Shown here piece after piece: positions 44,351 to 53,268 of a stretch of DNA of 64,000 bases (positions are counted from its first letter, which is position 1; each line of letters begins with the position of its first letter). This stretch comes from UBA6244 sp965140775. Its GTDB lineage: Bacteria; Bacteroidota; Bacteroidia; Bacteroidales; F082. The notes under the pieces were generated by a model. That model did no database searches, had not been told where the DNA came from, and saw only the letters and a list, made by a program, of their open reading frames with translations. The DNA lies in NCBI GenBank assembly GCA_965140775.1, contig OZ223471.1, forward strand, positions 1,116,001-1,180,000, read 5' to 3'. The position numbers and the translations under genes are program-made.

Positions 44351-44367
44351 TTACCTACTTGGTTAAG

Positions 44368-44622
44368 CTATTTTTGGTGCTCCTGGATGTATTCGGCCAT
44401 GGATTTTACCGAGAAGAAAATCTTTTGCCCGTCTTTGGGATTTTCGATTTTAATGCCGTATTCTTTTTCAAGCAAAACAATCAATTCCAGTGCGTCGATG
44501 CTGTCCAAACCCAATCCTTCTCCAAATAATGAATCTTCTTCATTGATGTCGGCAGGGGTCACGTCTTCCAGATTTAACTGTTTGATAATCTGTTCTTTTA
44601 ATTGTTCAATTAAAGCTTCCAT
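44368..44622 (-). CDS. Acyl carrier protein
   Basis: An 84-residue ACP. I chose the ATG at 44622, giving MEALIEQLKEQIIKQLNLED, over a longer frame from 44682. The phosphopantetheine site is the Ser in GLGLDSIDALEL (about residue 38), followed by the LLEKEYGIKI helix. It carries growing chains between the ketosynthases and dehydratases of this cluster. It starts four bases beyond the stop of the KS-like gene, so coupled translation is likely. Confidence 0.9.
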   Translation of the reverse strand: MEALIEQLKEQIIKQLNLEDVTPADINEEDSLFGEGLGLDSIDALELIVLLEKEYGIKIENPKDGQKIFFSVKSMAEYIQEHQK

Positions 44623-44626
44623 AAGG

Positions 44627-45262
44627 TTATTTATTTTCAATTGTATGATACAAATTGTTGAGCATTTCTGCCGTGTGAGCAATCAATCCCTTTTCATCTG
44701 CAACACTTACCCAAACCAAAAAGGCGTGGTAATTGTTTTCATCCAAATCTACCCATCCCGAAATACAGGAGGATATTTTTTGACCATGCAAAAGCTGATT
44801 CACATAATTGGCATGCCATGCCGAATCAAAGGACGAAGATACAAAGAAAGCGTTTTCCCCGTTAAAATGATGTCGTATGGCCATTTCTCCCGCCATAATA
44901 TTGGGCAGGGTATATACAAAGACCGCCGGACTGGGGAAGAAGGCCTCATCCGATTGAATGGATGACTGAAATTGCTGATCGGTGGTTAGGGTAGCATGGC
45001 TGTTGGAAAGCACAATGCCGGTTGATTCAGGTGTGATAACTTCAGGATTGACAGTCTTAAGCAACACTTCTGCTGCCAAAAAGCCCAGTTTGCTGTATTC
45101 GTCCATTTTGAAAAACTTGGGATACTTGGTTCCCGTTTGACGAAAAGCAGTCTTCATGAATTCGGCCCTGTCGTCTCCGAGAGCCATTTCAAACACAAGT
45201 TCCCCGTTCAGATAAACGCGGTTGTTGATGATATGGCAGTAGGCTGAAATGACAGGATTCAT
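44627..45262 (-). CDS. Short ketosynthase-like protein (N-terminal domain only)
   Basis: A 211-residue protein that resembles only the N-terminal half of a ketosynthase. The segment FFPSPAVFVYTLPNIMAGEMAIRHHF and the equivalent of the active-site region, AFFVSSSFDSAWHANYV, lack the nucleophilic Cys. It matches the beta-ketoacyl-synthase-like proteins found in Bacteroidota aryl-polyene and flexirubin-type clusters. It lies between an active KS and the ACP, and may act as a partner or scaffold for the KS at 45269. Function inferred. Confidence 0.65.
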   Translation of the reverse strand: MNPVISAYCHIINNRVYLNGELVFEMALGDDRAEFMKTAFRQTGTKYPKFFKMDEYSKLGFLAAEVLLKTVNPEVITPESTGIVLSNSHATLTTDQQFQSSIQSDEAFFPSPAVFVYTLPNIMAGEMAIRHHFNGENAFFVSSSFDSAWHANYVNQLLHGQKISSCISGWVDLDENNYHAFLVWVSVADEKGLIAHTAEMLNNLYHTIENK

Positions 45263-45268
45263 GAGGTA

Positions 45269-46411
45269 CTATATTTTTTGGATGATGAGTGCTCCGTTGC
45301 AACCTCCGAAACCCGAGGCCAGTTTGAGGCAAGTGTTTAGATCTTTGGTTACAGGTTGGTTGGAAATCTCCAGTTTTTCGGCGGTTCCCGGAACTTGAAA
45401 ACCGGCAGTGGGCAGCACCGTGTTTTTTTTCATGGACTCAAGAAGAGCAGCCGTTTCGATGATGCCGGCAGCGCCCAATGTGTGTCCCCAACTACCTTTA
45501 AAGCTGTTTACCGGAACTCGACTTAATTGATGTCGCTGAATGGCTATGCTTTCCATGTCGTCGTTGTATCGGGTAGCGGTACCGTGGGCATTGATATGAT
45601 CGATTTCTTGTGTAGAAATTCCGGCTTCTTCAAATGCCTTTCGCATGGCAATAAAAGATCCTTCGCCCGTTCGTGAAGGTCCTGAAATATGGTTGGCATC
45701 GTTGGCCGTAGCGCCACCTTTGAACAGCAAATCTCCTTTTTGACGGGTGTCGGTTTTTTCCAAAATTATGGTTCCGGCCGCTTCACCAAGTGAGAGTCCG
45801 TCGCGGTTCAAATCAAAGGGCTTGCAGGGCGTGGGACTCAGTGACATAAACGACATAAATCCGCTGACCACGAAACGAGTCACCAAATCGCCTCCAACCA
45901 CCACCACATGATCGTATTCATTCCCTTGCAATATCATCGCCGCCGTATTAATGGCTAACACCCCTGAAATACAAGCGTTTGAAATTATACGAACAGGGTT
46001 GGGGTTGTTAAAATGCTGTCCGATAAATTCGCCCATTTTCCAGAGGAGTACCCTGTCGGGGTCGATATCCGGTTGTGGGTTCAGTAAATCGATGTTGCCT
46101 TTGGTTGTGGACAGGATGATGAGCGTTCGGGGTGAAGATATGTCGATATGTGCGAGAGACAGTGCATTGTGTATGGAGACAATCATCATTTTCTCCAGAC
46201 GTGTGGCTGATATTTGTTTGCTGTTCAGGTTTTTATAATGTTCCTCAAGTCGGTTGTCATCTATGCAAGCCGCCATAAAGGGTGTGGGATAGAGCGCCGG
46301 ATTTTCAATGGAAGTGATGCCTACCTTGGCTTGCAGCAGATTTTGGAAGTTTTCTTCGGTGGAAAATCCCAGGGCAGAGGTGATATTTGACGATACAAAA
46401 CGAACGGCCAT
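45269..46411 (-). CDS. Beta-ketoacyl-ACP synthase, second active copy
   Basis: A 380-residue condensing enzyme. Catalytic Cys in IISNACISGVLAINTA (about 150), His in INAHGTATRYNDDMES (about 278) and His in SFKGSWGHTLGAAGIIE (about 315). The SNACISG active-site context differs from the other KS and from FabF of fatty-acid synthesis, suggesting a specialised substrate. It starts one base after the thioesterase gene ends, so the two are coupled. Confidence 0.85.
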   Translation of the reverse strand: MAVRFVSSNITSALGFSTEENFQNLLQAKVGITSIENPALYPTPFMAACIDDNRLEEHYKNLNSKQISATRLEKMMIVSIHNALSLAHIDISSPRTLIILSTTKGNIDLLNPQPDIDPDRVLLWKMGEFIGQHFNNPNPVRIISNACISGVLAINTAAMILQGNEYDHVVVVGGDLVTRFVVSGFMSFMSLSPTPCKPFDLNRDGLSLGEAAGTIILEKTDTRQKGDLLFKGGATANDANHISGPSRTGEGSFIAMRKAFEEAGISTQEIDHINAHGTATRYNDDMESIAIQRHQLSRVPVNSFKGSWGHTLGAAGIIETAALLESMKKNTVLPTAGFQVPGTAEKLEISNQPVTKDLNTCLKLASGFGGCNGALIIQKI

Positions 46412-46412
46412 G

Positions 46413-46847
46413 CTAAGGTAATGCTTTGGTTAAACCCATGCGTTTTTTCCAGTCCACGGCGAATGGGGGAGGATAGAGCAACATTTCGCGCTCCAGCGTA
46501 ATAAACACCTGCGTGGTGCGGGCGGTGGCTACCAATTCGCCATCCGATTTGCGAAACAAGCGGTATTTGAACTGAATTTTGGCCGCTTCGGTGTCGATGT
46601 ATTCGGTTTCAACCACCACGCTGTCGCCATATTGCACTTGTTTTTTGTAGTCGATGTTCATATTCACCACGGGAGCCATGATGCCATGAGAATAAATCTC
46701 CAGGTAGGAGATGCCGAAATGCTGGCCAAAGGATTCGCGTCCTTCTTCCAGGTATTTCACGTAATTTCCATGCCACACAATGCTCATTGAGTCCACTTCG
46801 CCAAAGCGCACTTTAATTTCGGTAACATCAACAAGTTTTTTGGACAT
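46413..46847 (-). CDS. 4HBT-type acyl-CoA/ACP thioesterase
   Basis: A 144-residue hotdog thioesterase. The family signature FGEVDSMSIVWHGNYVKYLEEGRESF (residues 15-40) contains the catalytic Asp and the WHGNY motif. It is followed by GIMAPVVNMNIDYKKQVQYGD. It is the first gene of the set and could release or edit the polyene chain. A -7 element TACCTTTG on the minus strand (46869-46876) gives a short leader. Confidence 0.85.
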   Translation of the reverse strand: MSKKLVDVTEIKVRFGEVDSMSIVWHGNYVKYLEEGRESFGQHFGISYLEIYSHGIMAPVVNMNIDYKKQVQYGDSVVVETEYIDTEAAKIQFKYRLFRKSDGELVATARTTQVFITLEREMLLYPPPFAVDWKKRMGLTKALP

Positions 46848-46868
46848 GGGGTAAAAAATTTAAGCCTG

Positions 46869-46876
46869 CAAAGGTA
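46869..46876 (-). promoter_or_regulatory. -7 element of the KS/ACP operon
   Basis: The minus strand reads TACCTTTG (TAnnTTTG), about 22 bases before the thioesterase start codon. It probably drives the seven genes down to 41683. No firm -33 element. Confidence 0.55.
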
Positions 46877-47016
46877 AGAAATTTGTGGTGGAATAGGGTT
46901 ATGTTTTTAAAATTGGGAGAGCGTTGGAGTAGGTTTGTGTTTATTACCGATTTCTGTTACGCTGATTCTGCGCTAAAATGTTCCGGATACATGTGTTAAA
47001 ATCGAGAATATATCGA

Positions 47017-47079
47017 TTGTAATCGAAAATTAGGCGTAATATTCCTATTGTAATCGAAAAATTAGGCGTAAAATTCCTA
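47017..47079. repeat. Two tandem copies of a 31-32 base unit
   Basis: TTGTAATCGAAAATTAGGCG at 47017, continuing to TTCCTA, is repeated at 47048 with one inserted A and one change. It lies upstream of the KS/ACP operon promoter and of the sigma-factor fragment. Function unknown. Confidence 0.7.
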
Positions 47080-47153
47080 TTTCAAAATGTTTTAAATTTA
47101 CGGGCATCTTTTCTCCACCAATCCACGACTTCTCATTATTGGAGTCAACTTTT

Positions 47154-47267
47154 ATGAAAAAACTAATCGACGGATGTATTGCAGGTAACCCAAAGACCCG
47201 AAAGGAGCTTTACCGTCGATATAACAGGAAACTTCTTGGAACTTGTCTTCGATATGCGCGGGATTAA
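47154..47267 (+). pseudogene. Truncated ECF sigma-factor gene (N-terminal fragment)
   Basis: An ATG frame of 37 codons that reads MKKLIDGCIAGNPKTRKELY, then RRYNRKLLGTCLRYARD and a stop. This is the start of region 2 of ECF-type sigma-70 factors in Bacteroidota (the usual continuation is YARDY-EAEDI-QEGF). The homology stops exactly at the TAA and the following DNA is unrelated. It looks like a remnant of a deleted regulator. The rest of the spacer 47268-47443 shows no gene. Confidence 0.7.
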
Positions 47268-47443
47268 TGGAACACGGATTACGGGGAAGGCCATTGGCTT
47301 TTGGCTTTTGGCTGACTAGTGCGTGATTGTTGGACTTCGAAGAGGGTCGAAGGTTGGGCAAGCCCAAGTCTTGGCGCACAATCCTTCCCGTCAGAGCTAG
47401 GGTATGTTACTCTTATATTTACGGATCTGTGATAAGAACCTCG

Positions 47444-48775
47444 TTACTGTTTTATCAGTTTTTCTTGTTTAATGAAAACACCATCAAGGTCAATTGTAGC
47501 CACGTAAAATCCGGCGGGTAGTTCGTTGATTGAAATATATTGATTTGTGGTTGTCAATATTTTTACTTTTTGACCCAAATTGTTGAAGATGGTCACTTTT
47601 ACGTTACCCGGTAAGTTGTTGCTAATATAGATTTCTCCTGAAGTGGGATTTGGGAAAATCTGAATGCCTTCCTCTTTGGTCAATTCTTCTGTTGAAACAA
47701 GTCCATCCGAATCCAACTTCATTAAAAAAATGTCGGATTCGTTGTTAGAACCTTCGGATTCCGTACCCATGATTACCATATCGTTTGATTTTAAACCAAG
47801 TATATCGATTCCTATTCGAGGAGAAGCATTTGGGTAAGTTCTTTCATACATGTTGGTTAACTCATAATCAATAAACCAAACTGCTAGGTCACCTTCGATT
47901 GTTCCGGTAACTAATATTTTATCAGTGCCAAGGATTCCAGAACCCATGACGCTATAGTTTGGATATGATATTTCGAAAGAATTCCCGTACACAATATTGC
48001 CCTCTAGAGTCTGTGTCAATACTCCAATTAGGTATTGATTGGTTTGTGGATATAACCAGTATCGAACAACACATCCTTGATACTGAGAATACATGTCAAC
48101 CCCAGCGATATGAATAGTACTAAACTCCCACAACCATAGATATCTATTAAAATTATTGCAAATAACTACGCCCTCACAAGCAAACCAAATTTGATTCATG
48201 GAAATTTGTCCTGACACAAAAATAGGAGAATCTATATAGTTTATATTTTCAACATATTCAATATAACTACCACTATAAGTGTTGAATACATAGTATTTAA
48301 TTCGATGTGTGGCATCGGTCGTTTTGGCGGCATGTAATCTGAAATCCGTTCCATCGCTAATTTCATTCACCGAACCAAACCAAAAACCCTCAGATGTATC
48401 TTCCTGATAGGCCCATATTTCGTTACCTGATTCACTGTTGATCATGGTTAAATAGCAATGTTTGTTTTTACTTCCTGCAAGGGCAATATCGCCGCTTTCG
48501 GTTACGCAAAGAGCCATATATTTTGAGGTGTCTTCCAAGGTGATTCGCCAAACTTCATCTCCATTTGTGTTTACTTTTAATGCAAAGGCTCTTTGGCTTT
48601 CGTGATTTGCATCTTCAAACCAACCGCAAACAATTACATTGCCTGCTTGGTCGGAAACAAAGGCAACCGGATGATCGATGGCACCAAAATCATAGGTGTT
48701 GTCAAAGTATGTTTGCGAGAGCAAGGTGAATGGGAGAAGAGCAAAAAATAACAGGTTGAGAAGTTGCTTTTTCAT
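47444..48775 (-). CDS. T9SS-exported protein with repeat-type beta-strands
   Basis: A 443-residue secreted protein with signal peptide KKQLLNLLFFALLPFTLLSQ. The body has short repeats like DQAGNVIVCGWFEDANHES, ALCVTESGDIALAGS and DKILVTGTIEGDLAVW, compatible with a beta-propeller. The last 80 residues are a T9SS sorting domain (IQIFPNPTSGEIYISN, TIFNNLGQKVKIL, LPAGFYVATI). It lies between two blocks of the pigment-type cluster but has no obvious link with it. Function unknown. Confidence 0.78.
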   Translation of the reverse strand: MKKQLLNLLFFALLPFTLLSQTYFDNTYDFGAIDHPVAFVSDQAGNVIVCGWFEDANHESQRAFALKVNTNGDEVWRITLEDTSKYMALCVTESGDIALAGSKNKHCYLTMINSESGNEIWAYQEDTSEGFWFGSVNEISDGTDFRLHAAKTTDATHRIKYYVFNTYSGSYIEYVENINYIDSPIFVSGQISMNQIWFACEGVVICNNFNRYLWLWEFSTIHIAGVDMYSQYQGCVVRYWLYPQTNQYLIGVLTQTLEGNIVYGNSFEISYPNYSVMGSGILGTDKILVTGTIEGDLAVWFIDYELTNMYERTYPNASPRIGIDILGLKSNDMVIMGTESEGSNNESDIFLMKLDSDGLVSTEELTKEEGIQIFPNPTSGEIYISNNLPGNVKVTIFNNLGQKVKILTTTNQYISINELPAGFYVATIDLDGVFIKQEKLIKQ

Positions 48776-48916
48776 AATTTTAGGGTGTTTATGTTATTCC
48801 GTGCTATCGTACAGGGCTAATAAGTTACTTCTGAAAGATGAATCTTTCCAAAAAGATTTATTCAGGCACTAAAATAGGAAATTTTTCAAAGCCATTTAGA
48901 ATTTAGACTGCCTGGC

Positions 48917-49726
48917 TCAAAACTCAATCCCCCTCAATTGTTCCAATTGCTCCTCCGTTAAACCAAATTTAGTGTTTTTTTTGACACTGTTTTTCACCAT
49001 AAAATAAATTTTGGCTGATTTGGCCAGGATGTCCAGCACATCGAAACTCTCCTGAAGGTTGGTGGTTACGGAAAAGGCGCCATGTTTTTCCCAAATGGCT
49101 ACCCGGTGTTTTTGGAGTTTCTCGAGGGTCAGGCGGGCAATGGCGGCGCTTCCGGGAAGCTCGAAGGGGACGAAACCGACTCCTTTTGGGACAAACATCA
49201 CCGTTTCGGGATGCATGCTCCACAACAGGTTGTTGAGGGCGATTTCGTTGCAAAACTCCGGAATGTGGGTGAGGGCGATGAGTTCGGTAACATGGGTGTG
49301 CATCACCACCCGGGCATTGATGTTGGTTTTCATCATGCGGGCATGAATGGCCAGGTGGGTGAGGAGTTCGCTGGTAGGTTGCAGGTCGTGGGTATGTCTG
49401 CTCGGGTGAATGATATGGTAATCAATTCCCTTGCTGCCGATCTGCAAAAACAGGGTGTTTCGTTTGGGTTTGCGAGCCATGTTGCGCATCAGACTTCCCT
49501 TGGCAGAAACCAGGAAAATCTGGTTGGCCAATTCCGGAAATGGTTCAGATAACAGGTGAGAGATGCTTCTGTTTTCCTCGACTTTGGCCGATAACCGTAT
49601 GGAGAAGTTTCCTGCATTTTTTTCTGCCCAACCCCGCTCCCAAAGGTATCCGGCAATTTCTTTTATTTCTGAAAAGAGTGAAACGTGTTCTTTTTGCATG
49701 TAAGGTGTAACTGAAATTTGTGACAC
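48917..49726 (-). CDS. Class II aldolase, RhaD-like (rhamnulose-1-phosphate aldolase type)
   Basis: A 269-residue protein of the class II aldolase/adducin family. Metal-binding His residues lie in ARVVMHTHVTELIAL (about 148) and WEKHGAFSV (about 225). The N-terminal ERGWAEKNAGNFSIRL and the segment FLVSAKGSLMRNM match RhaD, which cleaves rhamnulose 1-phosphate to dihydroxyacetone phosphate and lactaldehyde. No rhamnose isomerase, kinase or transporter lies nearby, so the substrate is uncertain. An alternative start is the Met at 49699. Confidence 0.75.
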   Translation of the reverse strand: MSQISVTPYMQKEHVSLFSEIKEIAGYLWERGWAEKNAGNFSIRLSAKVEENRSISHLLSEPFPELANQIFLVSAKGSLMRNMARKPKRNTLFLQIGSKGIDYHIIHPSRHTHDLQPTSELLTHLAIHARMMKTNINARVVMHTHVTELIALTHIPEFCNEIALNNLLWSMHPETVMFVPKGVGFVPFELPGSAAIARLTLEKLQKHRVAIWEKHGAFSVTTNLQESFDVLDILAKSAKIYFMVKNSVKKNTKFGLTEEQLEQLRGIEF

Positions 49727-50019
49727 TTTTTTTGTGAAACTGTCAAAGTTTCGTTCTCAAGCTCCGTCAGAAGTCAGATGTGGGTAGAAAAATTACGATA
49801 ACATTTACTCCGTCGCGGATGGGACGACACGATTTATCAAAATTATTATCTCACCCATATACTTTTCCCACAGGAAAAAATTTATCAGATACTGACTCTT
49901 GAGACGTAATCAAATTAAAATTTAACAAGTTTATCCTCAACAAAAGTAAGCAATAATATGAATGTGTGCGTTAGTTTATGCGGTCACACTTTGATTATTT
50001 GATTGCTCTAAACCAGCCT
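49727..50019. other. Gene-free spacer upstream of the RhaD-like gene
   Basis: About 290 AT-rich bases. I see no promoter match strong enough to report and no gene. Confidence 0.25.
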
Positions 50020-50063
50020 TTTATTTCCATTTGTTGCTTAAAACCACAACAAATGGAAATAAA
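50020..50063. other. Perfect 17-base-pair inverted repeat
   Basis: TTTATTTCCATTTGTTG at 50020-50036 and its exact reverse complement at 50047-50063 enclose a 10-base loop. A wobble hairpin GCTCC-TAA-GGGGC follows at 50113-50125. There is no T-run, so it is not a typical terminator. The remainder up to 50205 shows nothing else. Confidence 0.75.
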
Positions 50064-50205
50064 TTATCGGGTGAATCAACATAATATTTGGCGGATGCAA
50101 ATAAAAGGTAGCGCTCCTAAGGGGCTAGATCAGGTTTGGGTTGCTTTTTTACAAATATTGAGTTCCTCCGGAGCTTTGGCAGGGACAGGTTCAAATGTTG
50201 TTGTC

Positions 50206-51501
50206 TTACACCTTCTTCCCATTCATATACCACCCAATGCTTACGCATCCCAAAAAGAAAACAAACAAGGCACTCAACCAGGGAAGGATGTCAACAAGGG
50301 TGGCATTACGCAGAAAGATGTCGTAGTAGCCATTCAACGACCAGTTGAGGGGTGATAACTTAGTGACTACCTGCATGATATCGTTCATCATAAATTCCGG
50401 AACCCACACGCCACCGATGGCTGCCAATATGACCACGGAAATTGACCCGAAAATAGAGGACTGTTCCTGTGTGCCGGCAATGGTGCCCACCAAAATACCA
50501 TAGCCTGTGGCAGCGAGGGCAATGGTGGCCGTTAATACAAACAAGGCCAGGTAATGATTTCCGGGGTCTAGTTGAGGCAGGTCGAAAAGTGGGAGCACAA
50601 AAACGCCGATAACCAACAAGAGTAAGGCTTGCAAAACGACCACAACAAAATAGGTGGATACCTTGCCCAGTATCATGGCCAGATCGGAGCCGGGCATGGT
50701 GCGCAACCGCAGCGAAACACCACTTTCGCGTTCTTTTATCAGGTTTCCTGCCAGGGGTATCACCACGAAAAACATGGCAAATACGGCCCATGCGGGAACA
50801 TTGTGCTGAACGGAGTTGGGAATGGCCACGTGCTCATCGGTGGAGGCGTATTGCTCGTTGATTTCCACCAATCGCTGTCCCATTCCGCCCTGCCGGAGTT
50901 GTATGTCGAGCATATCTTCCAACACGGTGGAATATACCCCAAACATCACCTTGGCTTCAACCATGGACGAAAATTGTTGCAAGGCACTGATGATGGCCTG
51001 TTTGAATGAATTTTTGGTGATGGGGTCGAAAAAAACATCCACCGATGCCGGAGGTGTAGGTTGGATGCTGTCGGAGCCGAAAACTTCTGAATAATCCTCG
51101 GGGAGCTGTTGTAACATGTTGAATTTCATGTTCTCACGTATGGATTGGCTGGCGTATTTCCTGACCAATATCCCGATTTGATAGTCTCCGGCAGCTACCT
51201 GTTGGCGCATGGTGGTCTCATTCAGAAGTTCACCGTTGAGGCTGTCGATGGCCTTGAAAAAGCGTGATTTCTTCAATCCTTCCAGGATGTTGATGCCAAA
51301 GGTGTCGGCATCCAGATTCACCACCAAAACAGGAATCTTTCTTTCTTCCAGCACCTTGAAAGTGGAATCCTGCAACAGGGTCATGATGAGCACCAAAGCA
51401 GTGGGCATGATAAACAACATGGCCAGTCCGGCACGGTCGCGCAGCAGCAGCAACGTTTCTTTGTAGGTGGAAGCCCAATATTTGAGTAGAAAAATCCGCA
51501 T
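50206..51501 (-). CDS. ABC-2-type transporter permease
   Basis: A 431-residue membrane protein with the ABC-2 architecture. There is one N-terminal transmembrane helix (residues 25-45, GLAMLFIMPTALVLIMTLL), a large extracytoplasmic domain to about residue 235, and five C-terminal helices (AWAVFAMFFVVIPLAGNLI, YFVVVVLQALLLLVIGVFVL and so on). It is coupled to the ATPase gene upstream, 4 bases apart, and the pair forms an exporter. Context suggests that it moves the product or a precursor of the polyene/resorcinol pathway. Confidence 0.85.
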   Translation of the reverse strand: MRIFLLKYWASTYKETLLLLRDRAGLAMLFIMPTALVLIMTLLQDSTFKVLEERKIPVLVVNLDADTFGINILEGLKKSRFFKAIDSLNGELLNETTMRQQVAAGDYQIGILVRKYASQSIRENMKFNMLQQLPEDYSEVFGSDSIQPTPPASVDVFFDPITKNSFKQAIISALQQFSSMVEAKVMFGVYSTVLEDMLDIQLRQGGMGQRLVEINEQYASTDEHVAIPNSVQHNVPAWAVFAMFFVVIPLAGNLIKERESGVSLRLRTMPGSDLAMILGKVSTYFVVVVLQALLLLVIGVFVLPLFDLPQLDPGNHYLALFVLTATIALAATGYGILVGTIAGTQEQSSIFGSISVVILAAIGGVWVPEFMMNDIMQVVTKLSPLNWSLNGYYDIFLRNATLVDILPWLSALFVFFLGCVSIGWYMNGKKV

Positions 51502-51505
51502 GTTG

Positions 51506-52261
51506 TTAATCCCTTAATTTTCGTCCGGTGAGGTGCAGAAACAGGTCCTCGAGCGACTCACATCCGGCATGTTGGCCGATCAATTCCTTTGGTTGACCTG
51601 CAATGATCAGTTTTCCATAATCGATGATGCCAATACGTGTACAGAGGTTTTCTGCCTCATTCAAATGGTGAGAGGTGTAGAGAATGGTGGTTCCCTGCCG
51701 GTTAATTTCGCTCAGAAATTCCAAAATCACGTGCCGTGAGTGCACATCGATACCCACCGTTGGCTCGTCGAGGAAAAGTATTTTGGGTTGATGTAAGATA
51801 CCGGCAATGAGGTTGATTCGGCGTTTCATGCCTCCCGAAAAACTGCCAATCCGATGATTCATGCGGTCTTTTAAGCCGAAACGCTCGAGGTAATTTTCGG
51901 TTCGTTCCTTGAGGCTTTTTCCGCTCAGCCCATACATATGCCCAAAATACAGGAGATTTTCGCGTGCCGTCAGCTTGTCGAACAAGGCCATTTCCTGAGG
52001 CACAACGCCCATCATCTGCTTGATTTGGTCGGGATGGTTTTGCATGGAAAGTCCGTCGATGGTCACTTTTCCGGCAGTAGCCGACAGCAAACCGCAAAGA
52101 ATGGAGATGGTGGTTGTTTTTCCGGCACCATTGGGTCCAAGCAATCCAAAAATTTCACCCTGTTGAATTTGCAAATCCAGCTGATCTACGGCATTCACCT
52201 CTGCATGTGGATACCGCATTACCAATCCGGCAACATCGATGAAATTGGTGGCTAATGTCAC
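51506..52261 (-). CDS. ABC transporter ATP-binding subunit
   Basis: A 251-residue ATPase. Walker A GPNGAGKTTT (about residue 42), Q-loop PQEMALFDKLTARENL, signature SFSGGMKRRINLI (about 138) and Walker B ILFLDEPTVGID (about 158), then the switch His in LYTSHHLNEAE. It energises the ABC-2 permease downstream. The start overlaps the BtrH-type gene by four bases, so BtrH, ATPase and permease are translated as a set. Confidence 0.93.
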   Translation of the reverse strand: MTLATNFIDVAGLVMRYPHAEVNAVDQLDLQIQQGEIFGLLGPNGAGKTTTISILCGLLSATAGKVTIDGLSMQNHPDQIKQMMGVVPQEMALFDKLTARENLLYFGHMYGLSGKSLKERTENYLERFGLKDRMNHRIGSFSGGMKRRINLIAGILHQPKILFLDEPTVGIDVHSRHVILEFLSEINRQGTTILYTSHHLNEAENLCTRIGIIDYGKLIIAGQPKELIGQHAGCESLEDLFLHLTGRKLRD

Positions 52262-53265
52262 GATACAATGGCTTTTAGTTTTTTGAAAAAGGCTTCTTCT
52301 TTATCTGCGATTACCATTAGCAAATCGGCAGCTTTGTCGTAACTTTCGTCGAGGGTGTTGCGGTTTTTTACGATTCTTCCGGTGATAACGGCAAATTCGC
52401 GCCACAGGTCACCAATTCCTGCCATTTCAATGGACAGATCACGAAGTTCAGGTTTGTTCAAAATTTGGGCAGCTTCCTGCAAAAAAGCACCATACATAAA
52501 GCGAAATCCTGCTCCTCCGGTACCAATTTCCTCTTGTGCACGAACAATTTGGCCCGTGTAGGAAGCAGCTTTTCTCACGCCAAGTTTTTTGGGATAGCTC
52601 CTTACTTTTCTCGATAAAAACCGGATTCCTTTCACCCCAAACATGGGAATGGGAATGGTAAGCATATCCTTGCATGTCTGCTTAATGCCTTTGATGATGG
52701 CTTCTTCGAGGTGAATATTGTCGGGAATATTTTTTACCCAATACATATGTCCGTTGGGGGCAAAAGTCCCTTTGGCGTAACGCACACGCAGGAGTTCGTC
52801 GTAGGTAAGTTGCTCATAACCTTCCATGACGGGGTCGCTGATGCGATAGATGTTGTTTTCCTTGGCAAAGGCCACCAGGTTGTGTGCATTGAAATGAAAG
52901 CGGTACGCATCCGGAAAATAGGAGAGGTGGTAAACTCCCACCAACATCCCGGTAGGAATTCCTTTTTCCAGATTTTGATCGAGGGCTTCCATGGCCTTTT
53001 GGGGACTTCTGAATTTTTTTCGTTGAAAGGAAATGCCCAGTCGTTTGGAAAGCCGACGGAAAATTACCCCCGGCAATGGACGGAAAGAAGTAACGGGAAT
53101 GCCGCCCACCTTTAAGAAGGGCATATGCGAAAAAAACAAACCCGAGCCAATGCCAAATACCATGGGCTCACTCAGTTGGATGCCATAGAAACCAAGTAGA
53201 TTCGACACCACGCCATTTTCGCAGTGTGCCGATTGTTTATGTTGAAAATCAATGGGTTGATCCAT
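52258..53265 (-). CDS. BtrH N-terminal-domain protein
   Basis: A 335-residue protein. The start QSAHCENGVVSNLLGFYGIQLSEPMVFGIGSGLFFS (residues 10-45) matches the N-terminal domain of BtrH, which transfers an acyl chain from an ACP to an aminoglycoside in butirosin synthesis; the Cys is the likely nucleophile. The middle (HNLVAFAKENNIYRISDP) and C-terminal helical part follow the same family. Here it probably moves the ACP-bound product of the polyene cluster to an acceptor. It overlaps the ABC ATPase gene. Confidence 0.75.
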   Translation of the reverse strand: MDQPIDFQHKQSAHCENGVVSNLLGFYGIQLSEPMVFGIGSGLFFSHMPFLKVGGIPVTSFRPLPGVIFRRLSKRLGISFQRKKFRSPQKAMEALDQNLEKGIPTGMLVGVYHLSYFPDAYRFHFNAHNLVAFAKENNIYRISDPVMEGYEQLTYDELLRVRYAKGTFAPNGHMYWVKNIPDNIHLEEAIIKGIKQTCKDMLTIPIPMFGVKGIRFLSRKVRSYPKKLGVRKAASYTGQIVRAQEEIGTGGAGFRFMYGAFLQEAAQILNKPELRDLSIEMAGIGDLWREFAVITGRIVKNRNTLDESYDKAADLLMVIADKEEAFFKKLKAIVS

Positions 53266-53268
53266 TCT

